Assembly (NCBI RefSeq): GCF_001025175.1
Contig: NZ_AP012324.1
Location: 372,001 to 436,000 of the forward strand
Direction of reading: 5' to 3'
Length of the DNA: 64,000 bases
Origin: Bifidobacterium breve DSM 20213 = JCM 1192
Lineage (GTDB): Bacteria; Actinomycetota; Actinomycetes; Actinomycetales; Bifidobacteriaceae
Each line of letters opens with the position of its first letter. The stretch's first letter is position 1. Positions 9,358 to 17,668 of this stretch are shown piece after piece. The position numbers were made by a program, and so were the translations under genes. The notes under the pieces are model-generated. The model saw nothing but the letters and a program-made list of their open reading frames with translations. It had not been told where the DNA came from and did not search any database.

Positions 9358-9912
9358 TTATACCGGCCGGATATCGAGCAGATCGAATCGCGTTATATCC
9401 ACGCCCTCGTGCTCGAGCAGTTCGGCCTTGATGTCGAGCCGGCCGCCATAGCCGCCAAACGCGCGGCCTGATCCGACCACGCGGTGGCAAGGCACGATGA
9501 TGGTGATTGGATTGTGCTTGACCGCGCCTCCAACCGCTTGCGCAGCCATACGCCCTCCACCGCGGCGTTCGGACAGCTCGGCGGCTATCTCTCCGTAGCT
9601 GGCCGTCATGCCGTAAGGAATTTCTGCAACGAGTTGCCATACTTCGTGCTGAAACGGAGTGCCCGCCGGATTCATTGGTGGGGCCTGGCTGAGGCTTGGG
9701 CGTTCGTCTGCAAAGTAGGCCTGCAGCCAGTCGCGGGTTATGCGGAACACCTCGAGTTCGGAATCTGGCGTTCCGTTGTCGTGCTGCTGGTTCTTGGTGA
9801 CCCACCACCAGTCCTCGAGGCATAGCTCGGTGAGCGCCTCACCGTCTGAAGCCATCATCATCCGACCGATGGGTGTTTCCGCGGTGGTGCGTATCAATTG
9901 CCGTTGTGCCAT
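9358..9912 (-). CDS. ogt: methylated-DNA--protein-cysteine methyltransferase
   Basis: 184 residues from ATG 9912. It repairs O6-alkylguanine by moving the alkyl group to its own cysteine, a one-use reaction. The active-site motif IVPCHRVVG is present with Cys142; the preceding FQHEVWQLVAEIPYGMTASY segment is the DNA-binding helix region and the Arg finger. The N-terminal domain is short, as in Ogt. An upstream in-frame ATG at 9948 exists; neither has a strong ribosome site. Stands alone, next to a repeated palindromic element. Confidence 0.93.
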   Translation of the reverse strand: MAQRQLIRTTAETPIGRMMMASDGEALTELCLEDWWWVTKNQQHDNGTPDSELEVFRITRDWLQAYFADERPSLSQAPPMNPAGTPFQHEVWQLVAEIPYGMTASYGEIAAELSERRGGGRMAAQAVGGAVKHNPITIIVPCHRVVGSGRAFGGYGGRLDIKAELLEHEGVDITRFDLLDIRPV

Positions 9913-9947
9913 ACAGCCATTATGGCGTGTTCGCGCGGCTTTCTGCA

Positions 9948-10139
9948 TTTCGAGGGGCTGATTTACGTTTCTTCGGAGGTCTACTTCCGTTTCAAGGGGC
10001 TGGTGTCCAAGTAGACGAGGCGCAAAAATGGCGGAATGGCGTTGGCATTATGCTGTGGATACTTGTGGTGCAAAGGATGACCGGCCCCTCGAAACGGAGA
10101 TAGATATTCGGAAAAGCTCAAATCAGCCCCTTGAAATGG
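9948..10139. repeat. paired inverted repeat, GAAACGG...AGGGGCTGA family, copy 1
   Basis: A 55-nt unit at 9948-10002 (starting TTTCGAGGGGCTGATTT) and an inverted, imperfect version at about 10082-10139 face each other across 80 bases. Each unit is itself bounded by AGGGGCTG with a CGGAGGTCTACTTCCG palindrome inside. The same arrangement recurs at 41328-41516. It fills the space between ogt and acpS. Confidence 0.75.
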
Positions 10140-10201
10140 AATTAGAGCTCAATTTTGATGGAATGTGGAACTTGCGCGCGAAGCGGTGGACAATGGGAAC
10201 C

Positions 10202-10651
10202 ATGAACACATTTGGTTTGGGACATGACGTGGTGGATGTGGCCGCGTTCGCTGAACAGTTGGGACAGCCGGGCTCGCATATGCGTGCTCTGTTTTCCGTG
10301 CGCGAGGTACGGCAGGCGGAGGACCGCGCACGCCAAAAAAACGATGGCGAAGCTGTCCATCTGGCCGCCAAATGGGCCGGCAAAGAGGCGTTCCTTAAAG
10401 CGTGGTGTGATTTTCTGGGGAGTGCGCCGTTCCCGTTCACGCTGGATAATTTCCCGTGGCGCGAGATTGAGATTCTCGATGATTCGCGCGGTGTGCCGCA
10501 TGTGTCGCTGAGTGGTGACGCATCGCCGGCGTTCCAGACTGATTACTCGGGTTCGATCCCCGACGTCCGCATCTCCCTGAGCCATGATGGCCCGGTTGCG
10601 TCCGCCGTGGTGATGATTCAATCCGGTAATGATTCGCGCGAAATCCGCTGA
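10202..10651 (+). CDS. acpS: holo-[acyl-carrier-protein] synthase
   Basis: 149 residues. Transfers 4'-phosphopantetheine from CoA to the serine of acyl carrier protein, serving type I fatty-acid synthase in this lineage. GLGHDVVDVAAF at the N-terminus supplies the Mg-binding Asp, and KWAGKEAFLKA is the second signature (W/F-x-x-KE-x-x-K) of the PPTase family. The C-terminal ISLSHDG strand is also typical. ATG 10202 gives the usual AcpS N-terminus; ATG 10193, three codons earlier, is possible and the ribosome site is weak for both. Its own neighbours are unrelated. Confidence 0.9.
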   Translation: MNTFGLGHDVVDVAAFAEQLGQPGSHMRALFSVREVRQAEDRARQKNDGEAVHLAAKWAGKEAFLKAWCDFLGSAPFPFTLDNFPWREIEILDDSRGVPHVSLSGDASPAFQTDYSGSIPDVRISLSHDGPVASAVVMIQSGNDSREIR

Positions 10652-10718
10652 ACGGTGCGAAATTTCAGCTTCTCTTCGGCGCGTCCTCGGTTACATGCAT
10701 CGAACCGGTTTGATATAG

Positions 10719-10770
10719 TTGACGCAACATGTCAAACGATTGACGCGAGCAGCGGGCAGAGACGAAGGAG
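10719..10770 (+). promoter_or_regulatory. LacI-type operator candidate and ribosome site before amylosucrase fragment
   Basis: TTGAC (10719-10723), GTCAA (10731-10735) and TTGAC (10740-10744) alternate in orientation. TGTCAAACGATTGACG at 10730-10745 is a near-palindrome resembling LacI-family operators of bifidobacterial sugar genes. GAAGGAG at 10764-10770 is a strong ribosome site for GTG 10777. The regulated gene is now broken. Confidence 0.5.
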
Positions 10771-10776
10771 TTTCCG

Positions 10777-11300
10777 GTGGCTCAGAGCAGCCAGTCGGCA
10801 CAGGCAGAGAAGTCAATCGCGCAGAATAAGGCAAAGAAAAGGCATACCGGCACTGTTTTCAATACCCGCTTCGCAGCTCATAAGGATGAACTTGAGCGGC
10901 TCTTCATGAGTCTGTACAACGACCATGATGCCTTCGACTCTCTCGTCGACAGCATGGCTGAGGCCTATGCTGACCGTCCCGCCGACCTGAAGCGTCTCGA
11001 CAAGTCCCGCGAACAAGACCCGGATTGGTACAAGCGCGGCAACATGTTCGGCATGACCATGTACACCGACCTGTTTGCCGGGGATCTCAAGAAGCTTGCC
11101 GATAAGATCCCGTACCTCAAGGAGCAGAAGCTCACCTACCTGCACCTCATGCCGCTGCTCGACATGCCCCACCCGAACAATGACGGTGGCTATGCGGTCC
11201 AGGGCTTCGACACTGTAGACCCGAAGCTCGGCGCCAACGAGGACCTCGCCGCGCTCGCCAAGAAGCTGCGCCGCGCCGGTATCAGCCTGTGCATCGACTC
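10777..11300 (+). pseudogene. amylosucrase (GH13), N-terminal fragment
   Basis: About 175 residues from GTG 10777 match the N-terminal part of amylosucrase: the helical domain, then YLHLMPLLDMPHPNNDGGYA and VDPKLGANEDLAALA, typical of GH13 subfamily 4 enzymes that make alpha-glucan from sucrose. Similarity stops near 11300 in GISLCIDS, where the family normally continues into the conserved (F/L)VMNHT region. The frame stays open to 11727 but the rest is the reverse side of the antiporter gene. All catalytic residues and about 450 residues are lost. A deletion joined this gene to the tail of the antiporter region. Confidence 0.85.
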
Positions 11301-11336
11301 AGTGAGTTATCGTTTTTCTTCCCCCGTGCGCGTCGT

Positions 11337-12035
11337 TCAGGCCGTCGGCGCGATTAGTCGGGTCTCACCTTTCATCAATTTGGATGTCAATCCGCCGAGG
11401 AGCGGCATGAGGAATACGGTCACGGCGCCGGCGGCCACCAGCGTTGACGCGGTGGTTTGGTGCATGGTGCCGCCCTGCACCGCAAGAGAAGTCACGGCCA
11501 CAATCAGCGGCAGAGCCGTTGTAAAATACAGCGAAACGGTGAGCTTATCCTGCGGGTCGAGTGGGTTGACTCGATGGTCGAGCGTCGTGGCCACAAAAAT
11601 TGGCACCGCGCGCACCAGCAGCAGCATGATGATGAAGGTGATGAGCAGTGCAGGATTGGCCACGACCGCTTTCACGTCAATGGATGCGCCGGAAACCACG
11701 AAAAACACGGGAATAAGGAAGCCATAGCCCACGCCTTCGAGCTTCAGGTTCAATGTATGGTTGCCGTTCGGCGTGACGAATCGCAGGATGAAGCCGGCCG
11801 CGAACGCGCCCAGCACCACATCAAGCTGGAACAGGAACGCCAGACCCAGTTCGCTGAGCAGTTCAACGGCTTTGGTCACCCAGATTTTATCTAGGATGAA
11901 TGGTCCGAATATCGCCCCGAACACCAGCAGCAGCACGGTCTGCGGCATGGGTTTGCCGGGAATAAGCTGCGTGATGATAGGACACGCCACTGCAATCATC
12001 ATGATGATGGATAGCGAGACGAGATCATAGGTCAT
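11337..12035 (-). CDS. Na+/H+ (CPA2) antiporter, shortened by internal deletion
   Basis: 232 residues against roughly 400 for cation:proton antiporters of the CPA2 family. The N-terminus (first two membrane helices, GKPMPQTVLLLVFGAIFGP) and the C-terminal helices (DVVLGAFAAGFILRFV, GVGYGFLIPVFFVVSG) are well conserved. Between them, at about 11828 (LGLAFLF joined to QLDVVLG), roughly 150 residues including several helices are missing in frame. The protein is therefore probably not a working transporter. The start at 12035 lacks a clear ribosome site. It faces the truncated amylosucrase gene; both losses may belong to one decay process. Confidence 0.75.
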   Translation of the reverse strand: MTYDLVSLSIIMMIAVACPIITQLIPGKPMPQTVLLLVFGAIFGPFILDKIWVTKAVELLSELGLAFLFQLDVVLGAFAAGFILRFVTPNGNHTLNLKLEGVGYGFLIPVFFVVSGASIDVKAVVANPALLITFIIMLLLVRAVPIFVATTLDHRVNPLDPQDKLTVSLYFTTALPLIVAVTSLAVQGGTMHQTTASTLVAAGAVTVFLMPLLGGLTSKLMKGETRLIAPTA

Positions 12036-12204
12036 GGTCTGATCGAATTCTCTCCGTTTTCTTGAATACGTTTCGGCAGTGTAGTTCGTCCCGTTGTCTC
12101 GAAGCGGTCATGTAGTCTTGCCGTGTGACAACCCTGCGACAGGCGCGGTTGCCATCCCCACAGAAATATGTATAATAACCCAAGTCGCCAAAAGCGACGT
12201 TTGC

Positions 12205-12278
12205 GCGGATGTAGCTCAATGGTAGAGCCTCAGTCTTCCAAACTGATTACGCGGGTTCGATTCCCGTCATCCGCTCCA
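12205..12278 (+). tRNA. tRNA-Gly (anticodon TCC)
   Basis: Cloverleaf can be folded: acceptor GCGGATG/CATCCGC, D arm GCTC/GAGC, anticodon loop CTTCCAA in a TCAGT/ACTGA stem, T arm with GGTTCGATTCCC. The CCA end is encoded (12276-12278). A TATAAT-like box near 12170 and a small GTCGC/GCGAC hairpin (12184-12198) lie upstream. Confidence 0.97.
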
Positions 12279-12348
12279 CTATTTATATGTTGGTGTATCT
12301 AATTGGGAATACCGGAAGGGTGAGCTACCCCGAGTAGTATTAGTACTC

Positions 12349-13060
12349 ATGGTGTTGAGAATCGACGAAGCTGAACTGCGTGCCAAGCTCTTTGAGCACA
12401 AAGAGCAGATTGCAGATTGGTTTCGGCCCGATTGCCAATGGGGTTGTCATCATCATCGAAGGATTGTTTTACATTCCTGCTGCTCTCACATCTGGACTCG
12501 ACCAAATTTTTCAAGGATTGCTCCTTGCATTGAGCATTATTTTCATATTCTAGGGAGTATGGAGTTTGATTACTGCTTGCAGAAATAAGTATGATGCCAT
12601 AACACTGTATGAGGATATCGCCAACATGGATAGAACCGAACGAAGAAGCTCGATCATTGCGGTGAAAGACGCTAACCGATATCTTCTGTATCGTGATTTA
12701 GGTTGGGGATGCGACTTTTTCCCTAATCATGCAACCGCAAGCAGTACTGATGAGGATGTTCGTCAGCTGACGACGTATTTTGCCGATGAATTCGGAATTC
12801 CTGCTAAAGACTTTACTCTGTCTCACATTTGTGTGAAGGATTCTGAGAAGCCATCCGCGGAGCATGATGGAGAGGTTCGTTATTACGAATACACGCTATA
12901 CCGCGCTAGCGTAACGGTAATGCCTGACGCCTGGCGTTCCACTGAGTTCCATGTTGGTGCCAAGGACTGCCGCTGGATGACTCTTGATGAGATGCTTGCC
13001 GACCCTGTCATCAACAAAATCAATCATGATGTTGTTGCGATGGTGCGGGATAACTTGTGA
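12349..13060 (+). pseudogene. broken two-TM protein with NUDIX-like C-terminal domain
   Basis: Three pieces appear to be one gene. ATG 12349 opens about 17 codons in one frame; from about 12401 the next frame encodes two hydrophobic helices (ANGVVIIIEGLFYIPAAL and FQGLLLALSIIFIF), ending at an in-frame TAG (12551-12553); the same frame then continues as GVWSLITACRNKYDAITLYE and a soluble domain to 13060. The soluble part, with NRYLLYRDLGWGCDFFP, resembles SMODS-associated NUDIX domains, which in CBASS-like defence systems are fused to 2TM segments. The canonical NUDIX box is not seen. One frameshift and one amber codon make it inactive unless recoded. The family assignment is tentative; the 2TM plus soluble layout is read directly. 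Confidence 0.5.
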
Positions 13061-13744
13061 TTGTTGCCGCCTTTGGGGGCATATGGTTGTTGGGCCGAAG
13101 CGCGTTCTATACCTCGATAATCATCGGAATCAGGGCGTAGCATGCTCTATGGAACTCTCTATACCCTGAAAACACTGAAAATCAGGATATAGCGCGGTAG
13201 AACAGAATCTGCAAACAGCGGTATGCCGAGGAATGAGGTCCTCTTCACCCACGACGTAACGCAGATTCGTATCTTATGGACCTTATATATAGGTTTGTGG
13301 CCAAGGTGCTACCCACAACATTGCCCGTAACGCCACCGCCCGCAACAGAACACGGCCTTGGTGAGTCGTATGTTTGCGTTCACAGAAATTGCATGTAGCA
13401 TGTCTTCGCATATGCGTAACGACGTGTGACCATGTGGCATTGCACACACAGAACGGTGGCATGCTGACGGCCGACGGTAACTCCGCGCCCCACGTAGCGG
13501 CAGCAAATCTGCCCCTATTCCCGAATTGTGGGAGCAGCACGCCCCACAGGGGCGAAAAAGTCCGTTATCGTAGGGTGGATGACGAGGGTGCCACTTTTCA
13601 AAAATTCCAAGGTTCTTTTCAATATCGGGTAAGAATTTCCCTCTATCCGGGTGGACGCATTCGTGCTTTTTGCTTAATAACGTAACGCCTTGTAGGTGTG
13701 ACGCCAGGCTTTGGCGTACGCGATCGTAAGAGACAGGCAAGGCT
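13061..13744. other. intergenic stretch before the pilus genes
   Basis: 684 bases with no gene I can support. An interrupted palindrome lies at 13159-13192 (CTATACCCTGA / TCAGGATATAG). No homopolymer run of the kind used for pilus phase variation is seen here. The promoter of the pilus operon should lie in the right half but no box stands out clearly. Confidence 0.4.
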
Positions 13745-16700
13745 ATGAAGAGAATTGCAGAATGGTTCGCCGCGGTAGGGGCCGCAGCGAGCAAGAGTGG
13801 CAAACGGCTAGTGGCCGTCGTGGCCGCCGTAGCGATGCTTGGCGGCGTCGCCGGCGTGAGCGCGACCGCCATGGCCGATGACCAGTCTGCGGCCGATACC
13901 CAGCAGTCCACCGCCCAAACCGAAACTCCGGCAAACACCGACAGTAAGGACGCCGGTACGGATACCGGTAACAAGGATGATTCGACCAAGGCCGATGCGA
14001 CCAAGTCTGATGACGCCGCAAGTGCCGATACCGATGCTGCCGCCTCGGAACTCACCAAGCAGACGGCTCCTGCTCCGACTTCGACGTTGAACACGCAGGC
14101 AGCCGAAGCCACGAATGGCAGCTGTGTGTATGCAGGTAACGTTGCCTCTGGGCTGAATAACGTGTGCTGGCTGGATATGACGAACTTCACCGCGGCCCAG
14201 AACCAGCTTCAGCCCATGAGCGTGAAGCTTTCGGACTCGTTGACGATGAAGTTCAACATCAAGTATACGGGTGGTCGTACGTTGCGTTCGGCTTGGAATA
14301 AAGCGGCGTTCGGCCATTACGGTTATGCCGGTTTCCCTGAAGGAACCAAGCCTGCTCTGTATCAGATAACCGGATCTTACAATACCGAGTCCACGGTAGA
14401 GCTGACGGACATCAAGATCGTAAATGCTGATGGCAGTGAAATCACCGGCAATTATTCGTTTATGATGGCGGATGCCGAGAGCACGAACAACGATGAGAGC
14501 ATCTCGTTCACTTCTTCAAACGAGATCGAGCAAGTGGCCCAGTTCCCGCAACAGGGTGATGCCAACTACAAGAATTATGCGTTCGGTGATCAGACGTTCT
14601 CCGCTGACCACAAGACCGTGACCGGTGGTGGTGTGAGGACTGGTGCCAATCCAGGCATATACCTGTACAAGACCAAGTCACCGGATACCGTATCGGTGAC
14701 GATGGGGGTCCATTATGGGCGCGAGATTCAGGCGGCGATCTTCGGCGTGCTGTTCTCCAATGCGGAGACCACTGTGACCACGAACAACGCTTCTGATACG
14801 TTTGCTGGCAAGGTCGAGTCGCAGACCTATGGTTCCGAGCAGACCGGTGGCGTAACCGGTTCTAATTCCGCTACCAGCAAAGTGGTGAACATGCTGTCGG
14901 ATACGGACACGTCCGAACAGGTGAAGTTCACTCTGTCCGCCAGCGAAAACACTAATTGGAATGATTACAATGTCTCGTTCACCTGTGATGGCGATTGCGG
15001 TGAATACGATGCAACTCCTCAGATTGATACTGCGACCGGCAACCGGTATGTGACCGTCAGCGTCGCGTCAGAGAAGTCCGCGCACGGTAAGTGGGTCGTG
15101 ACCAAGAAGGTCAAGCTGGACACCCCGAAGATTCAGAAGTCGATTTCGAAGGATGCGGTGGATTCCGCGGCTACTGGTCAGAAGGATTCCTACACCCTGA
15201 GCCTGAATGTCAAGGGCAACACGGTCTCCGGTACCACGACTTCCGGTGAAAAGGCCAAGATCGATGTGGCGTTCGTGCTGGATACTTCCGGAAGCATGAA
15301 CGACAAGGTTGGCAATTCCACGCGTCTGAAGAACATGCAGAATGCGATTACCGATAACGGTGGTTTGTCGTCTGTGCTGTTCAACTCGCCTGACAAGATT
15401 GACGCGCAGGTGCATGTGATTACGTTCGCGAGCGGTCTTGGATTGGATGGTACGTCAGTGCTGTCTACGAAGGCCGACCTCGATGAGGTCGTTAACGGGC
15501 TGACCGCTAACGGTGCTACCCATTGGGAGAAAGGTCTTGAGCGGGTAAGCAATATCAGCACAAGGCCTGGCGCGACCAAGTATGTCGTGTTCCTTACCGA
15601 TGGCGACCCCGGTAATAAAGGTTGGAAAGAGACTAACGTCTACAGCTGCGGTGTGCTTGGCTTGCAGACATGTGACGATAACGATTCCGCCCGTTCCGTA
15701 TATAACGCTTCGGTGATCGCTGGTAAACAGTTGGCGAAAGCTGGCTGGAACATACTTAATGTTGGCGTCGACATGCCGACAACGGTGTACGTGAATCCGG
15801 ATGCTGACTCGGTTAGCGGAAGCAATTATGACTTGCGCAATCATTCGTTCAGCCAAACTGCTGGTTGGGTCTCTCCTCTGGAGGCGTTGACCGCGCGTGA
15901 GAATGCCAACAAGTCCGCTACGGTCAAGGACCAGCTGATTAAGGCCTACCCGAAGACCACTTCCAGTGAGTTGGCTCAGGTGTTCAAAGACCTCGGCCAG
16001 ATCATCACCACGACCACGACGAAGTCGTATGGCAAGGTGAGCATCGTCGATACCCTGTCCGACTATGCCGACCCGTTGTTCGAGTATGACAAGCAGTCTG
16101 GTGAGATTACGTCTGGCGTTACGGTGGTTACGAGTGACAGGTCGAATGTTGATGCCGAAGTGGCGTCCAAGACCTATGATGTCGCTACCCGTACGGTGAC
16201 AGTGACGTTCAGGGACGGCTTCACGCTGGCCAAGGACGTGACCTATTCGGTGCAGTTCAAGGTCAAGCCTTCCGATAAGGCGTATGAGACGTATGCGTCG
16301 AACAAGCAGTCCGAAAAGGGCGGCTACACGGATACGGATAACACCGTGCATCAGGGTGAAACTGGTACCGGTACAGATTCGGAAAACAAGGACGGTTTCT
16401 ATTCCAACGCGGAGGCCCATTTAGCGTATTCCGAGTGCACCGCAGTCAACAATGTCGCGAAGGATTGCGTGTCGAAGGATAACGTGACATATCAGAAGCC
16501 TGTCCTGCAGGTGAAGACCGGCAAGATTCAGGTGACCAAGAAATGGGATCCGACCGATTCCGAGCCAAAGGATGGCTCGAAGGTGACGGTCAACATCTAC
16601 AAGGGTGACCATGCCGACGACGGCCAGAAGGTCGATACCCTCACCCTGGCCAAGGATGGTGGCTGGACTGGTTCCTTGGGGAACTTGGCCCCAGGCACCT

Positions 16701-17461
16701 ACTTTGTGGAAGAAACCAATGTAGACGGTTACACGGCGTCCTACAGCCAGAGCCAGACGGTGACCATCACTGCCGACGATCTGTGGAAGGCTGAGCCGAA
16801 CATGACGAAGTTCGACAACGTTAAGACATATGACGTGACTATCACGAACACGTTGAACCGTGTTGATCTTGATGTCAATGCAAACGTCAAGGTGAGCAAG
16901 ACCGTGCAGGGTGCCGCCGCGTCCAAGGACTTCACATTCAACCTGACCTGCGCCAAAAGTAACGCCGCGTGCAAGGATGGCGTGACCTGGCCGAAGGATA
17001 GCAACGGCTCGTTGACCGCGACCGCGTCCAAGTCCGACTTACAGACCATTGGCACCCCGGCGGATGCCAAGTTCCCGGACGGTTCGACGTTGCAGCTCAA
17101 GGCCCCGACCGGTACGACTTCGGCCGTCTACGAGTTCACAGTTTCCGAGGATCAGTCGGGCAATCCCGCGGGCTGGAAGTACGACACCGATACGGTGACC
17201 GTCAAGGTCACGGTGAGCAAGAAGACTGACGGCTCCGGCTACAAGACCAATGTCGAGTACGTGTACGCCGACGGCGATTCCGATAAGACGGATAATCCAA
17301 AGTCGGCTGACTTCACGAACGTCTTTGTCGCCGTGTCTAGCTTGCCGGTGACCGGTGGCCGCTCGGCCCGTGACTGGCTGATCTACGGCGGTGGCCTTGG
17401 CCTGTTGGCCTTGTTGGCCGGTGCCGGCTACACCGTCTGGCGCAAGCGTCAGCTCGTCTGA
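13745..17461 (+). CDS. sortase-anchored pilus tip/minor subunit with VWA domain
   Basis: 1238 residues. A long signal peptide (residues about 1-45, ending ATAMAD) is followed by an Asp/Thr/Ala-rich linker. A von Willebrand factor A domain starts near residue 503; the MIDAS motif DTSGS follows in VAFVLDTSGSMND. A Cna_B domain begins near residue 925 (KIQVTKKWDPTDSEPKDGSK), then a Spy0128-like isopeptide domain (KVSKTVQGAAASKDFTFNL). The C-terminus has LPVTG (residues 1200-1204), a hydrophobic helix and a WRKRQLV tail: a complete cell-wall sorting signal. This is the layout of adhesive pilus tips. It is followed by the backbone pilin, probably in one operon. No class C sortase gene lies nearby. 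Confidence 0.92.
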   Translation: MKRIAEWFAAVGAAASKSGKRLVAVVAAVAMLGGVAGVSATAMADDQSAADTQQSTAQTETPANTDSKDAGTDTGNKDDSTKADATKSDDAASADTDAAASELTKQTAPAPTSTLNTQAAEATNGSCVYAGNVASGLNNVCWLDMTNFTAAQNQLQPMSVKLSDSLTMKFNIKYTGGRTLRSAWNKAAFGHYGYAGFPEGTKPALYQITGSYNTESTVELTDIKIVNADGSEITGNYSFMMADAESTNNDESISFTSSNEIEQVAQFPQQGDANYKNYAFGDQTFSADHKTVTGGGVRTGANPGIYLYKTKSPDTVSVTMGVHYGREIQAAIFGVLFSNAETTVTTNNASDTFAGKVESQTYGSEQTGGVTGSNSATSKVVNMLSDTDTSEQVKFTLSASENTNWNDYNVSFTCDGDCGEYDATPQIDTATGNRYVTVSVASEKSAHGKWVVTKKVKLDTPKIQKSISKDAVDSAATGQKDSYTLSLNVKGNTVSGTTTSGEKAKIDVAFVLDTSGSMNDKVGNSTRLKNMQNAITDNGGLSSVLFNSPDKIDAQVHVITFASGLGLDGTSVLSTKADLDEVVNGLTANGATHWEKGLERVSNISTRPGATKYVVFLTDGDPGNKGWKETNVYSCGVLGLQTCDDNDSARSVYNASVIAGKQLAKAGWNILNVGVDMPTTVYVNPDADSVSGSNYDLRNHSFSQTAGWVSPLEALTARENANKSATVKDQLIKAYPKTTSSELAQVFKDLGQIITTTTTKSYGKVSIVDTLSDYADPLFEYDKQSGEITSGVTVVTSDRSNVDAEVASKTYDVATRTVTVTFRDGFTLAKDVTYSVQFKVKPSDKAYETYASNKQSEKGGYTDTDNTVHQGETGTGTDSENKDGFYSNAEAHLAYSECTAVNNVAKDCVSKDNVTYQKPVLQVKTGKIQVTKKWDPTDSEPKDGSKVTVNIYKGDHADDGQKVDTLTLAKDGGWTGSLGNLAPGTYFVEETNVDGYTASYSQSQTVTITADDLWKAEPNMTKFDNVKTYDVTITNTLNRVDLDVNANVKVSKTVQGAAASKDFTFNLTCAKSNAACKDGVTWPKDSNGSLTATASKSDLQTIGTPADAKFPDGSTLQLKAPTGTTSAVYEFTVSEDQSGNPAGWKYDTDTVTVKVTVSKKTDGSGYKTNVEYVYADGDSDKTDNPKSADFTNVFVAVSSLPVTGGRSARDWLIYGGGLGLLALLAGAGYTVWRKRQLV

Positions 17462-17487
17462 CCCGAACAGCCTGAGGCGGCCGCCCC

Positions 17488-17540
17488 TGGCTCCCCTCAG
17501 GGAGGGGAGCTGGCCGCCGAAGGCGGACTGAGGGGAGTCG
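17488..17540. repeat. dispersed GAGGGGAG palindrome
   Basis: CTCCCCTCAGGGAGGGGAG hairpin followed by GGCCGCCGAAGGCGG and GACTGAGGGGAGTC. It lies between the two pilin genes. The same building blocks recur at 25160, 26319, 48896, 49832, 56196 and 61477. Confidence 0.7.
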
Positions 17541-17668
17541 ACAAAGGCTCCTCTCCCCGGAGAAAACACATTAAAGGTGTACGGAGATTGCGAAGTCCCT
17601 TGGCAGAAGGACCGGAGTCTCCGTGATTGCAGAAAACAAGTACAAAGTAAAGGAAGAGAGGGCTTCTC

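Noticed and set aside
10028-10201. Longer reading frame for acpS starting inside the paired repeat
   Set aside because: The added residues come from the repeat element and have no similarity to AcpS; the family N-terminus fits ATG 10202.
12025-12219. 64-residue minus-strand frame over the tRNA-Gly promoter
   Set aside because: It covers the tRNA promoter and start and has no protein-like features.
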